From assembly GCA_022562055.1 (NCBI GenBank), contig JADFQA010000010.1:18652-82651 (forward strand): DNA of 64,000 bases, given 5' to 3'. This stretch comes from Acidobacteriota bacterium (GTDB lineage: Bacteria > Actinomycetota > Acidimicrobiia > Spongiisociales > UBA5794). This document shows, in pieces, positions 43,645 to 51,794 of this stretch (position 1 is the first letter of the stretch; the number at the start of each line of letters is the position of its first letter). The position numbers and the translations under genes are program-made. Below the pieces are notes generated by a model, which had not been told where the DNA came from, made no database searches, and saw nothing but the letters and a program-made list of their open reading frames with translations.

Positions 43645-43899
43645 TTAGCTGAAGTGAGCCTCGAGTATCCGAATGGTGTGTGGCTCGATTGTGTCCCAAG
43701 ACACGTCTGGGACTTTCGAAATGGTCACGAAATCGGCCGACATGAACACGCTTTTGGTGCCCTCGATGCCGAGTAGTGCCGTTGCGAGCTCATTGCCTTG
43801 TGCGTTGGCCGGCACGAATGTTGAGGGTCCACCTACGTCCATACCGACGGTGAACTTCCTCGCGTTGTCGTTTGGTGTTATCGAGACCGTAACGGGCAT
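43645..43899 (-). CDS. Nfu/NifU N-terminal domain protein
   Basis: 84 residues. MPVTVSITPNDNARKFTVGM, then ATALLGIEGTKSVFMSADFV and TISKVPDVSWDTIEPHTIRI follow the Nfu_N domain closely. That domain normally sits before the CxxC NifU domain that carries the Fe-S cluster, but here it stands alone with no Cys at all, so it cannot bind a cluster by itself. It may help target selection or bind a client. ATG 43899 was chosen from the MPVTVSITPN start. Confidence 0.85.
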   Translation of the reverse strand: MPVTVSITPNDNARKFTVGMDVGGPSTFVPANAQGNELATALLGIEGTKSVFMSADFVTISKVPDVSWDTIEPHTIRILEAHFS

Positions 43900-43996
43900 T
43901 GACCATCCAGACGTTTGCCTGCCCGTATCGTACCCCAACAGTCATCAGCGACTTGGCGGCAAGGGTGACGGCGTTGCTGGCGTATAGAATCATCCC

Positions 43997-45952
43997 GTGT
44001 CATCTGAAGCCATTCTCGCCGTGGATGTCGGCGGGACGTTTACCGATCTTGTTGTTTGGGACGGAGAGAGGCTGCGGTCAGGCAAGACATCGTCCACTCC
44101 GCACGATCAAAGTCTTGGTGTTGTCTCGGGGGCCAGTGTTTTGCTTGACGACCCGGTCGCCCGTTTCGTGCACGGCACAACTGTTGCGACAAACGCACTT
44201 CTTCAGCGCCGCGGGGCGCGTACCGCGCTCGTCACCACACAAGGGTTTAGGGACGTCATCGAGATAGCGCGCCAGGACCGGCCGAGCCTCTACGACAGCT
44301 TCGATGACCCTGCCCCGGCCCTCGTGCGGCGTACGGATCGCTACGAGGTGGACCGCACCGCCCCGGATGCCGCTGCTATCCCGACCTCGATTGGGGACGC
44401 TGACTCGATCGCGATTTCGTTGCTGTACGGATACGAACGTCCAGACGAAGAAGCTGCCGTGGCCGATGGTCTCCGGTTGCGAGGGATCACCGTTCCTATC
44501 AGCCTATCAAGCACCGTCGCTCCAGAGTTTCGGGAGTACGAGCGCACTGCGACCACTGTCCTCAACGCGTACCTGGTGCCAGAAACTGGCCGGTACCTCC
44601 GTCAGCTCGTAGATCGCTGCGCCGAGGCGGGTCTGCCGGAGAACTTTCAGGTGATGCGATCGTCTGGAGGTCTCATCGACGTTGATCAAGCTGCGGACCT
44701 CCCCGTGGCAGTCCTGCTGTCTGGTCCTGCCGGTGGTGTCATCGCCGCGGCTGCATTGGGTGACTCCCTCGCGATGAGTCGAGTGATCTCGTTCGATATG
44801 GGCGGCACGTCCACTGATGTTTGTCGTATCGACAATGGACGTCCCGATGTCAGCTACCAACGTGACGTTGCGGGCTATCCGTGCCGGATGCCGTCCGTTG
44901 CGATCCACACCGTGGGAGCCGGCGGCGGGTCGATCGGATGGGTCGACGGTGGCGGATCGCTGCGAGTCGGTCCCCGGTCTGCGGGTGCTGTACCGGGACC
45001 CGCAGCGTACGGGCGTGGCGGGACGGAACCGACCGTTACCGACGCAAATGTCGTCGTAGGTCGAATTGCCGGCGGGTCAAGACTTGCCGGGGAACTCACG
45101 GTGGACTTCGGACGGGCGGAGTCAGCAATAGATGCTCTGGCGGCTGGCGTCGGTCTGAACATCGCGGATACCGCGCTGGGAATGCTCACCGTCGTTGAGG
45201 AAATCATGGCGGGCGCAATTCGCAAGATTTCCGTTGATGAAGGGGCGGACCCGCGTGGTGCGGCGCTGGTGGCCTTTGGAGGAGCGGGTGCGTTGCACGG
45301 GTCCGCGGTTGCGAGAATACTTGGTGTGTCGCGGGTTGTGGTCCCACGGTTCGCCGGTGTGTTCAGCGCTCTCGGGTTGCTGCTCAGTCCGCCGAGAATA
45401 GATCTGACCCAGTCGATCGCAGCCTCGGACGAATCTGACCTCAGCGACCTCCACCGAGTAGGTGCCGCCCTATCCGCGCAGGGGCGGTCGCGGTGCGAGG
45501 CGATGGGTGCCGAAGTTGTTGAGGCGGGCTTACTTGTAGATGTCCGATACATTGGCCAGGCCCATGAGGTAACGGTCACGTTTGGTACCGGCGACTCGTG
45601 GGAGACCATTGCGGACCGCTTCCACACAAAGCACGCGCATCGCAACGGTTTTTCTCGCCCGGAGAACGCAATTGAGGTGGTGACGGTGCGAAGCGAGACA
45701 GTCGGCAAGCCGGCCCTCGAATGGAGCGACCTTCCCGCTGTGGTCCCAGCGGGGGAGGCAAGCCGGGGTACGCGGCAGGTCCTGACTTCCCGGGGTGGAG
45801 TTTCGGCTGACGTGTACTGGCGTGCAGCGTTGATTCCCGGCACGGTTATCGCGGGACCGGCAATCATCGAAGAGGACCAGGCTACGACCTTTATTGGTCA
45901 GGGCGACCGGCTGGAGGTGCTGGCCGACGGTTCTCTTGAGATCACCTGGTGA
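43997..45952 (+). CDS. hyuA: Hydantoinase/5-oxoprolinase subunit A
   Basis: 651 residues of the ATP-dependent HyuA family, which opens cyclic amides such as hydantoins or 5-oxoproline. The actin-like ATP sites are ILAVDVGGTFTDLVVWDG at the start and VISFDMGGTSTDVCRIDNG near 265, and FVHGTTVATNALLQRRGART, APEFREYERTATTVLNAYL and TVGAGGGSIGWVDGGGSLRV are family motifs. It starts at GTG 43997. The partner subunit hyuB usually follows directly; here it lies 2.1 kb downstream, beyond an inverted GH13 gene. Confidence 0.92.
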   Translation: MSSEAILAVDVGGTFTDLVVWDGERLRSGKTSSTPHDQSLGVVSGASVLLDDPVARFVHGTTVATNALLQRRGARTALVTTQGFRDVIEIARQDRPSLYDSFDDPAPALVRRTDRYEVDRTAPDAAAIPTSIGDADSIAISLLYGYERPDEEAAVADGLRLRGITVPISLSSTVAPEFREYERTATTVLNAYLVPETGRYLRQLVDRCAEAGLPENFQVMRSSGGLIDVDQAADLPVAVLLSGPAGGVIAAAALGDSLAMSRVISFDMGGTSTDVCRIDNGRPDVSYQRDVAGYPCRMPSVAIHTVGAGGGSIGWVDGGGSLRVGPRSAGAVPGPAAYGRGGTEPTVTDANVVVGRIAGGSRLAGELTVDFGRAESAIDALAAGVGLNIADTALGMLTVVEEIMAGAIRKISVDEGADPRGAALVAFGGAGALHGSAVARILGVSRVVVPRFAGVFSALGLLLSPPRIDLTQSIAASDESDLSDLHRVGAALSAQGRSRCEAMGAEVVEAGLLVDVRYIGQAHEVTVTFGTGDSWETIADRFHTKHAHRNGFSRPENAIEVVTVRSETVGKPALEWSDLPAVVPAGEASRGTRQVLTSRGGVSADVYWRAALIPGTVIAGPAIIEEDQATTFIGQGDRLEVLADGSLEITW

Positions 45953-45960
45953 CCGAGCAA

Positions 45961-45976
45961 ACACCGAATCCGGTGT
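45961..45976. terminator. Short hairpin after hyuA
   Basis: ACACCG-AATC-CGGTGT makes a 6-bp stem with a 4-base loop, 8 bases past the hyuA stop. It lacks a T tract. It may end hyuA transcription; it also lies just past the putative permease remnant on the other strand. Confidence 0.35.
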
Positions 45977-45979
45977 GCC

Positions 45980-46099
45980 CTATCCCTTGACGGAACCCGC
46001 CAAGATTGCGCGAACGAAGTAACTCTGTGGCGGGGGAAGCACGATCAGCTGCAAGCGCCAAAGTGGTCGGGCTATGGGGCTCCGCACGACCGGTTGGCC
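45980..46099 (-). pseudogene. Possible C-terminal remnant of a sugar ABC permease
   Basis: On the minus strand the last codons before a TAG at 45980-45982 read PPQSYFVRAILAGSVKG. MalG-type sugar permeases end in FQRYFVxGLxAGAVKG, so this tail looks like the end of such a permease. In the same frame further upstream (RPLWRLQLIVLPPP) the hydrophobic helix expected there is only partly formed and the family pattern is lost, so the rest of the gene is deleted or scrambled. It lies just after the alpha-glucosidase, where maltose transporter genes often occur. The match is short. Confidence 0.4.
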
Positions 46100-46153
46100 T
46101 CCTGAAGGGCCGTCGCGACTAAGACTCCCTGGCTACGCCCGCGATCGTCGCTT

Positions 46154-47740
46154 TCACGGAATAGCCTTGAGGAAACAAGATGTCTCAGGCAGCATTTCGA
46201 TTGTCCTCGACACCGACCGGTGCTTTGGTGAGTCCGAGTCGTAGACCACATCCCACGACCCCTCAGGAAGAGTCATCGATTTTGTGGTCGGCTCCCAGTT
46301 CGCCACCGCAACCATGGTTCCACGCTGCACCATACGGGTTGCTTCTGATCCGGTTTCGATCCACTGAGCCGGGGCGTTCCATAGTTCGGGGTGCTCGCGG
46401 CGTACGGCAAGCAAACCGCGATACCGAGAAAGCCACGACAATTCGTCGGTGCGCTGCGCGGCAACCGTTTCGGAAGGGCTCCGATCGACCGACGGCAGCC
46501 ACGGTTCCTTCGATGTGGAGAATCCGTTGGCGTGCGAGGAGTCCCAGGGCATGACGCTGCGTGTCCCGTCGCGGCCGACTCCGTTCTCGTTGCGCGTTGT
46601 TATCGGGTCCTCTCGGTCTTCTTCGTCGACTTCAGCATCGATCAAACCCAGCTCCTGACCTTCCCACAGAAACGGGAACCCACCGAGTGCCATCATGAAT
46701 GTCATCACCGCAAGGGAGCGCTTGCGCCCGAGATCACCACCACCGAACCTTGTTGCAGAGCGTGAATTGTCGTGATTGTCGATCACCCATGAGATTCCGG
46801 TGTCCGTACTCCGCTGCACAGTCTCGAGTTTCGCAAGCAACTCCAATGGCGCCCAGCTCATCCATCCGGGTTCCAAGTAGAACACGGTGTGGAGACTGTC
46901 CCCTCGCACGTACAGGGCTATTCGCTCAAGCGTACGAGGGTTGGATTCACCGATCAGCACTGCCCCGTACGGCTCAACGATCTGATTCCACCGCCTGTAG
47001 ATGTTGATGGTGTCATCCTGATCCATGTCATAGCGGTGATCGAACGCTGCAAACACATTGACCGGGTTGCCGGCGTCTGTGATTGGAGCGATTTGCGGAT
47101 TATCACGAAAGCTTTCGTCCTTCATCAGCCCATGGGCTACGTCGATCCGGAATCCGTCCACCCCTCGTTCACACCAAAACGTCAGAATGTCTTCGAACTC
47201 TTTTTGCACCGCTACGTTTCTCCAGTTCAGATCCGGTTGTTCAGGAAGAAAGAGATGGCAGTAGTACTGACCGGAATCCTCGTCCAACGTCCACGCCGGT
47301 CCGCCGAAATGGCTTACCCAGTTGTTTGGTGGCCGACCGTTTGCGGCCGGGTCCCTCCACAGGTAGTAATCGCGGTAGCGGTTGTCGCGGCCTTTGATGG
47401 CTTGTTGGAACCATTCATGGACCGAGGACGAGTGGTTGGGAACGATGTCGACGATGATCCGTAACCCAAGACTATGCGCCGCAGCAACGAGGTCGTCAAA
47501 GTCTTTCAGTGTGCCATGGATGGGGTTGATAGCGCGATAGTCGGATACGTCATATCCGTGATCGAACCCGGGCGATTCATAGAACGGCGCAATCCAAATC
47601 GCATCGACCCCGAGCCACGACAGGTAGGGCAGTCGCTCCCGAATCCCTACAAGGTCGCCGATTCCGTCGTCGTTCGAGTCAGCGAAGGATCGGGGATAGA
47701 TTTCGTATCCGACCGCGCCCCGCCACCAACCTGCCGTCAT
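46154..47740 (-). CDS. GH13 alpha-glucosidase/oligo-1,6-glucosidase
   Basis: 528 residues. Hydrolyses alpha-glucosidic bonds of small sugars such as maltose or isomaltose. The start WWRGAVGYEIYPRSFADSND and GIRERLPYLSWLGVDAIWIA are of the GH13 subfamily 23/30 kind. The catalytic residues are Asp in DGFRIDVAHGLMKDES (nucleophile), Glu in AVLIGESNPRTLE (acid/base) and Asp in WVIDNHDNSRSATRFGG (stabiliser). LPEQPDLNWRN is the fourth conserved loop. There is no signal peptide, so it acts in the cytoplasm on imported sugars. ATG 47740 follows GGGAAAAG. A LacI-type operator lies 47 bases upstream. It sits inverted between hyuA and hyuB. Confidence 0.93.
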   Translation of the reverse strand: MTAGWWRGAVGYEIYPRSFADSNDDGIGDLVGIRERLPYLSWLGVDAIWIAPFYESPGFDHGYDVSDYRAINPIHGTLKDFDDLVAAAHSLGLRIIVDIVPNHSSSVHEWFQQAIKGRDNRYRDYYLWRDPAANGRPPNNWVSHFGGPAWTLDEDSGQYYCHLFLPEQPDLNWRNVAVQKEFEDILTFWCERGVDGFRIDVAHGLMKDESFRDNPQIAPITDAGNPVNVFAAFDHRYDMDQDDTINIYRRWNQIVEPYGAVLIGESNPRTLERIALYVRGDSLHTVFYLEPGWMSWAPLELLAKLETVQRSTDTGISWVIDNHDNSRSATRFGGGDLGRKRSLAVMTFMMALGGFPFLWEGQELGLIDAEVDEEDREDPITTRNENGVGRDGTRSVMPWDSSHANGFSTSKEPWLPSVDRSPSETVAAQRTDELSWLSRYRGLLAVRREHPELWNAPAQWIETGSEATRMVQRGTMVAVANWEPTTKSMTLPEGSWDVVYDSDSPKHRSVSRTIEMLPETSCFLKAIP

Positions 47741-47786
47741 TCTTTTCCCAGGTGTCAGGCCGCCCGAGTCTATCGATCCAGGAGAC

Positions 47787-47800
47787 TGTAAGCGTTTACA
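47787..47800. promoter_or_regulatory. LacI-family operator upstream of the alpha-glucosidase
   Basis: TGTAAGCGTTTACA is an almost perfect palindrome with a central CG, the form used by LacI/GalR/MalR-type regulators. It lies 47 bases before the ATG of the GH13 gene. No LacI-family gene is in the window, so the repressor must be encoded elsewhere. The 308-base gap to hyuB holds nothing else I can identify. Confidence 0.7.
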
Positions 47801-48048
47801 AAATCGTTCCGACTGTAGTCGCTGGGTCTTCCCGGGTGAATTGCTGGCCCAATGCGCTGGGTTCGTATCGCGAGACGATGGCATGACGCCGACCGTACCG
47901 CGGAAAACCGGCACCGTGAACCGCGGGGCCAGTTCTGGTCGGAGCGACTTCGCGTTTCTATCCTGCTGTCTATGGAACACCGCCCGCCTTGTCAGCTTCG
48001 CGACGTTGCCTCAGCGTCTCACGCAGACACCGGCACAATGAGCGTACG

Positions 48049-49608
48049 ATGACGGTCGATCCGGTAACCCTTGAGGTCGCCCGAAACAGATTCGCCGCGA
48101 TGGCGGCGGAGATGGGTGCGGTGCTGACGCGAACCGCTTACTCACCGAACATCAAAGAACGTATCGACTGCTCTGCGGCACTGTTCGTTGCGTCTGGAGA
48201 GATGCTTGCACAGGCCGAGCACATTCCTGTCCACCTCGGCTCGATGCCTGCATCGGTGGCGGCAGTTCTCGCAGCATTCGGCGAGTCCGTCGAACCCGGG
48301 GTGCAATACGCTGTCAACGATCCGTTTTTCGGTGGAACTCATCTCAATGATCTGACCCTTGTCGAGGCTGTGTTTCTCGAAGGGGACATCATCGGCTGGG
48401 TTGCTAACCGGGCTCATCATGCCGACGTGGGTGGCGAGGCGCCTGGCTCGATGCCAGCGTACGCGACGCACATTGATCAGGAGGGACATCGGGTGCCCCC
48501 GACCGCCGCGGTACGCAACGGATTGTGGATACCTGAGTTCGTCGATCCGTTTCTCGCCGCAACTCGTACCCCTACCGAGCGTCTTGGTGACCTTTCAGCA
48601 CAACTCGGGGCGAACGAAGCCGGGAAAGCTCGGGTGCTGGAGTTCATCGGTGAGTACGGGATGGACCAGTTCCACACCGTCGCCTTTGCGTTGCTCGACT
48701 ACGGCGAACGGCGGATGCGCACCGCACTGGGTGCCCTGCCGGACGGTGTCTACCGCTTTTCGGACGTCATGGAACTACGTGGTGAGGAGATCCCTATCGT
48801 CGTTGCGGTCACCATTGCAGGCGAAACCCTCACCGCAGATTTCACAGGGTCGGCGCCCCAGGTCGAAGCAAACATCAACGCGGTCGATGCCGTCACGCGG
48901 TCGTGTTTGTATTACGCCGTTCGCGTCGCAACCGACCCGTCCATACCCGCAAACGGAGGTTGTTATCGTCCGCTCTCGTTGATCACCGAACCGGGGTCGA
49001 TAGTGCACGCCGAGTACCCGGCCGCAGTCGCGGCGGGGAATGTCGAAACTTCGCAGCGCATTGCCGACACGTTGCTCGGTGCGCTCGCACAGGCCGCCCC
49101 CGATCGTGTGCCGGCGGCGGGGCAGGGAACGATGAACAACATTTTGATCGGGAACGACAACTTTGCGTACTACGAGACCATTGCGGGTGGTCAGGGAGCA
49201 CGCCCCGGCCGCGACGGTGTATCTGGCATCCATACCGGGATGACGAACACGAAAAACACCCCGATCGAATCTCTGGAGCGGCACTACCCGTTTCGAGTGA
49301 CGAAATACCAGTTGCGTCGCGGGTCGGGGGGCTCGGGGCAGTTTGTCGGTGGGGAGGGCATCGAGCGAGAGATCGAGTTTCTAGAGGGCGCGACTGTGTC
49401 GATTATTTCTGAACGGAGACACCGAGGTGCGTACGGTCTCTCCGGTGGAGGTTCTGGCGCGTTGGGGGAGGATTGGCTCCTAAAGGCCGACGGCAGTCGT
49501 ATCCGGCTCGAAGGCAAAGCGACGTTTGAGGTTGCCCCGGGTGATCGGCTCCTCGTGTTGACTCCGGGCGGCGGAGGTTGGGGGGACCCAGTCGAACGCG
49601 TCGGATGA
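48049..49608 (+). CDS. hyuB: Hydantoinase/5-oxoprolinase subunit B
   Basis: 519 residues, partner of HyuA. MTVDPVTLEVARNRFAAMAA, AYSPNIKERIDCSAALFVAS, HIPVHLGSMPASVAAVLAAF, DPFFGGTHLNDLTLV, ANRAHHADVGGEAPGSMPA and GGQGARPGRDGVSGIHTGMT are family signatures; the HHADVGG and Glu/Asp residues form the metal site. The C-terminus LTPGGGGWGDP is also conserved. ATG 48049 gives the family start. Normally co-transcribed directly with hyuA, but here separated by an inverted alpha-glucosidase gene, so it needs its own promoter or readthrough. Confidence 0.93.
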   Translation: MTVDPVTLEVARNRFAAMAAEMGAVLTRTAYSPNIKERIDCSAALFVASGEMLAQAEHIPVHLGSMPASVAAVLAAFGESVEPGVQYAVNDPFFGGTHLNDLTLVEAVFLEGDIIGWVANRAHHADVGGEAPGSMPAYATHIDQEGHRVPPTAAVRNGLWIPEFVDPFLAATRTPTERLGDLSAQLGANEAGKARVLEFIGEYGMDQFHTVAFALLDYGERRMRTALGALPDGVYRFSDVMELRGEEIPIVVAVTIAGETLTADFTGSAPQVEANINAVDAVTRSCLYYAVRVATDPSIPANGGCYRPLSLITEPGSIVHAEYPAAVAAGNVETSQRIADTLLGALAQAAPDRVPAAGQGTMNNILIGNDNFAYYETIAGGQGARPGRDGVSGIHTGMTNTKNTPIESLERHYPFRVTKYQLRRGSGGSGQFVGGEGIEREIEFLEGATVSIISERRHRGAYGLSGGGSGALGEDWLLKADGSRIRLEGKATFEVAPGDRLLVLTPGGGGWGDPVERVG

Positions 49609-49633
49609 GGGTGTTCCGCACGACTACGCTGAG

Positions 49634-50062
49634 ATGATGGCTGATTCACCCGTTCAACTCACCTCGTCCGGACCACCAACGACCGTGCTCCCAGAACCCG
49701 ACCCGCAGGCAGCTGCCGCGTTGGAAGGTGCTGGTTCGGACAAAGACAGCCTCGCTGAAGTCGTTGGCAGATACCCGCGATTTGTCGATGCATGGGCGGC
49801 GCTTGGAGCCGTCACTTCCGATCCCGTCGAGCGGTACGCCTACTTTCGTGTCGGGTATCACAGGGGATTGGACTTCTTGCGCGCCAACGGCTGGCGCGGA
49901 AGTGGGTACGTCCGTTGGCAGGAGACAACGAACCGCGGTTTTCTCAACACCCTATCGGGGTTGCGCGATGCCGCAGCAGCGATCGACGAGACGGACGAGG
50001 TCGATCGCATCACAGACTTCCTCCACCAGCTCGACCCCGACACCAACCCTGCGACCGATTAG
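49634..50062 (+). CDS. DUF3151 family protein
   Basis: 142 residues. VVGRYPRFVDAWAALGAV, AYFRVGYHRGLDFLRANGWR, YVRWQETTNRGFLNTLSGLR and the FLHQLDPDTNP end match the DUF3151 family, a conserved actinobacterial protein of unknown role. Start ATG 49634 or the adjacent ATG 49637. It follows hyuB by 25 bases on the same strand; DUF3151 genes are not usual hyu partners, so this is likely just gene order. Confidence 0.88.
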   Translation: MMADSPVQLTSSGPPTTVLPEPDPQAAAALEGAGSDKDSLAEVVGRYPRFVDAWAALGAVTSDPVERYAYFRVGYHRGLDFLRANGWRGSGYVRWQETTNRGFLNTLSGLRDAAAAIDETDEVDRITDFLHQLDPDTNPATD

Positions 50063-50195
50063 GGGACTCACTCCAATAACGCCTGCCCTTTGTCTGGTGC
50101 GGTGCTTCGTTTTGAGTCTCGCTCGGGTCGATTTCGTGTATGAGCAAGTGGCAGCTGTCCGCAACGATTTCATTATTGGTTTCCTGTTTCGGCTC

Positions 50196-50594
50196 TCAGG
50201 GTGAGGGGTCGATTACGGTGAGTCGAGTACTGAGCCAATCAGCGACGGCGGCTTCGTCGAGGTCTCCTGCAGCGATCGCCAGCATTGTCGAGACGGCCCC
50301 GTCAGACGGGACGTTCAATCGACGACCGTTCAGCGCACAAAACATGACGAGCGATTGCCATGCAAGGCGTTTGTTACCGTCTGGAAGTGGGTGGTTGTGA
50401 GCGATGTGGACGACAAGAACCGCTGCCTTGTCGACGAACTCGGGATAGAACTCGACATCGCCGAACCCAGCTTGTGGTGCGTGCAGGGCTGAATCGAGCA
50501 AGTCCAAGCGGGAAACCCGAGCGAGGACGTCCGCATCGATCCCGGTAACGGCCTCGGCGACGGCGAGCGCCTCAGCCAGTGTGAGGTACCTCAC
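50196..50594 (-). CDS. doc: Doc/Fic-type toxin
   Basis: 132 residues. The Fic core AHNHPLPDGNKRLAWQSLVM has the catalytic His and the Asn-Lys-Arg of Doc toxins, which phosphorylate EF-Tu and stop translation. The helical pattern (TLAEALAVAEAVTG; FYPEFVDKAAVLVVHIAH) fits the Doc subfamily, and there is no inhibitory (S/T)xxxE(G/N) helix in the chain. GTG 50594 overlaps the antitoxin stop (GTGA). The product is harmful unless the upstream partner neutralises it. Confidence 0.92.
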   Translation of the reverse strand: MRYLTLAEALAVAEAVTGIDADVLARVSRLDLLDSALHAPQAGFGDVEFYPEFVDKAAVLVVHIAHNHPLPDGNKRLAWQSLVMFCALNGRRLNVPSDGAVSTMLAIAAGDLDEAAVADWLSTRLTVIDPSP

Positions 50595-50803
50595 TCCGCG
50601 AGACGATCGAGAATCTTTCTGTCGCGCTCGGTTAGCGCCTTGAGCATTTTGACGAACTCGGTGTCTTTTCTAACAAGCTCAATCTCGGCTCGGAGAGCTT
50701 CAAGCATCAGTGCGTTGACGCTGATCCCCCGCCCACGAGCAATGATGTCCGCTTCCTCAGCGAGTGTTTCGGGAATGCGCAATGTCGTTATCCGTTTCTC
50801 CAT
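50591..50803 (-). CDS. Ribbon-helix-helix antitoxin for the Doc toxin
   Basis: 70 residues. A short beta strand (MEKRITTLRIPETLAEE) followed by two helices (ADIIARGRGISVNALMLEAL) is the ribbon-helix-helix DNA-binding fold; a third helix and a charged tail (LTERDRKILDRLAE) should hold the toxin. Doc is usually paired with Phd, so the RHH partner is a variant. ATG 50803 is preceded by a spaced inverted repeat that may be its own operator. Antitoxin-then-toxin order with a 4-base overlap is standard. Confidence 0.85.
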   Translation of the reverse strand: MEKRITTLRIPETLAEEADIIARGRGISVNALMLEALRAEIELVRKDTEFVKMLKALTERDRKILDRLAE

Positions 50804-50833
50804 GACGTTATGGTATCACGACATCACAACGTC
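50804..50833. promoter_or_regulatory. Inverted repeat before the RHH antitoxin
   Basis: GACGTT at 50804-50809 and AACGTC at 50828-50833 are exact reverse complements around 18 bases, and the repeat touches the antitoxin start codon. Ribbon-helix-helix antitoxins bind such sites to repress their own operon. The arms are short, so confidence is moderate. Confidence 0.45.
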
Positions 50834-51122
50834 GTACACCCCTCGACCAGAACCTGGCGCATGCGCGGCCAGATACCGGGACGGTGATTGAACGAGTCGC
50901 TCCTGGCATGTCGCGCCGCCGAGGCGCGGCGACCGATCTCGACGATCTTCTCCGGCGGCGTCTGCCATCTCCGCCATGGGTTCCACATCTGGCAAAGGGA
51001 AACGCGCGGCGCGCGGTGCCCACTCGATCGATCGTAAGCCGGTGGTGTGTGCTCCAGACCGAATCCGATAGTTCGTGAGCGGCATCTCTGCGACGGAACT
51101 TGAGGGCAGCCTTCCCCACGCG
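50834..51122. other. Spacer between two toxin-antitoxin pairs, no gene recognised
   Basis: About 290 bases between the RHH/Doc pair and the Phd/VapC pair. Short open frames exist on both strands but lack family resemblance and ribosome sites. No mobile-element end or direct repeat was seen. Confidence 0.5.
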
Positions 51123-51521
51123 CTAGCGGTGGTTGATGGTTTCGATCCCGGGGAGGTCGACAAAGGCACCGAGATCGGTACTCACTATTTTTCGGCCGGT
51201 GGCTCTGGCGGTCGCGGCGATGAGGAGGTCGTGGGCGCCGCGTGGGCGCCCTGCTTTGCGAACAGCAGCGAGGAGCTCGGCGTGCTCAACGGCGATACCG
51301 AGGTCGTATGCGATTATGGGCAGGGACACAATCATCTCGTCGACAAAGGCTCTGCGGGCGGCCCGTCGTTTGCCCGAAGCGAGCGTTACGCCGACCAATA
51401 GCTCGGCGGCAGTGATCGCTGCAATTGCCACATCGTCGCCGTCGTCGATGACGTCGTCGAGGCCGACACCCCGCCGTTCCGCGTCGATTAGGAACGTAGT
51501 GTCGAGTAAGAGCATGCTCAC
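51123..51521 (-). CDS. vapC: VapC-type PIN-domain toxin
   Basis: 132 residues of the PIN RNase fold. The acidic metal ligands appear in order: MLLLDTTFLIDAE, ITAAELLVG, AHDLLIAATA and STDLGAFVDLPG. VapC toxins cut tRNA or rRNA. GTG 51521 overlaps the antitoxin stop (GTGA); the ATG at 51515 would also keep the first Asp. It is paired with a Phd-like rather than VapB-like antitoxin. Confidence 0.92.
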   Translation of the reverse strand: MSMLLLDTTFLIDAERRGVGLDDVIDDGDDVAIAAITAAELLVGVTLASGKRRAARRAFVDEMIVSLPIIAYDLGIAVEHAELLAAVRKAGRPRGAHDLLIAATARATGRKIVSTDLGAFVDLPGIETINHR

Positions 51522-51760
51522 TCTCGGTCTTCAATCTCAAGGAGGCGCCGGATGTCGACAAGGTCCTTGGACCATTGAGCATCAGGATGATGGCGTCTCA
51601 GTAGTGCCTTGACATCGATCCCGCGTCCTTGGGTGATCGGCTCGATGTGGGCTACAGCCTTCCCGCGGCGCACGATGGTGTAGTGCTCACCACGGTGCTC
51701 CACGTCGTCGAGCAGATCAGCGAAGTGGCGGGCAGCGTCGGTGGCAGAGATATCCGGCAT
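51518..51760 (-). CDS. Phd/YefM-family antitoxin
   Basis: 80 residues. MPDISATDAARHFADLLDDV with HRGEHYTIVRRGKAVAHIEP is the Phd/YefM DNA-binding N-terminus; the C-terminal helix with AQWSKDLVDIRRLLEIEDRE should wrap around the PIN toxin. ATG 51760. A spaced inverted repeat lies 13 bases upstream. Confidence 0.9.
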   Translation of the reverse strand: MPDISATDAARHFADLLDDVEHRGEHYTIVRRGKAVAHIEPITQGRGIDVKALLRRHHPDAQWSKDLVDIRRLLEIEDRE

Positions 51761-51772
51761 CGCATCAGATTA

Positions 51773-51794
51773 TCATATGTCAATCAGAATATGA
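51773..51794. promoter_or_regulatory. Inverted repeat in the Phd-VapC promoter
   Basis: TCATAT at 51773-51778 and ATATGA at 51789-51794 are reverse complements around 10 bases in an unusually AT-rich leader. They lie 12 bases before the antitoxin start and are a likely autoregulatory operator. A -10-like TATGAT can be read on the minus strand within the site. Confidence 0.45.

Noticed and set aside
44875..45867. 330-codon open frame on the minus strand
   Set aside because: Opposite hyuA, with Ser/Thr/Pro-rich composition and no motif; the plus-strand frame has clear HyuA signatures.
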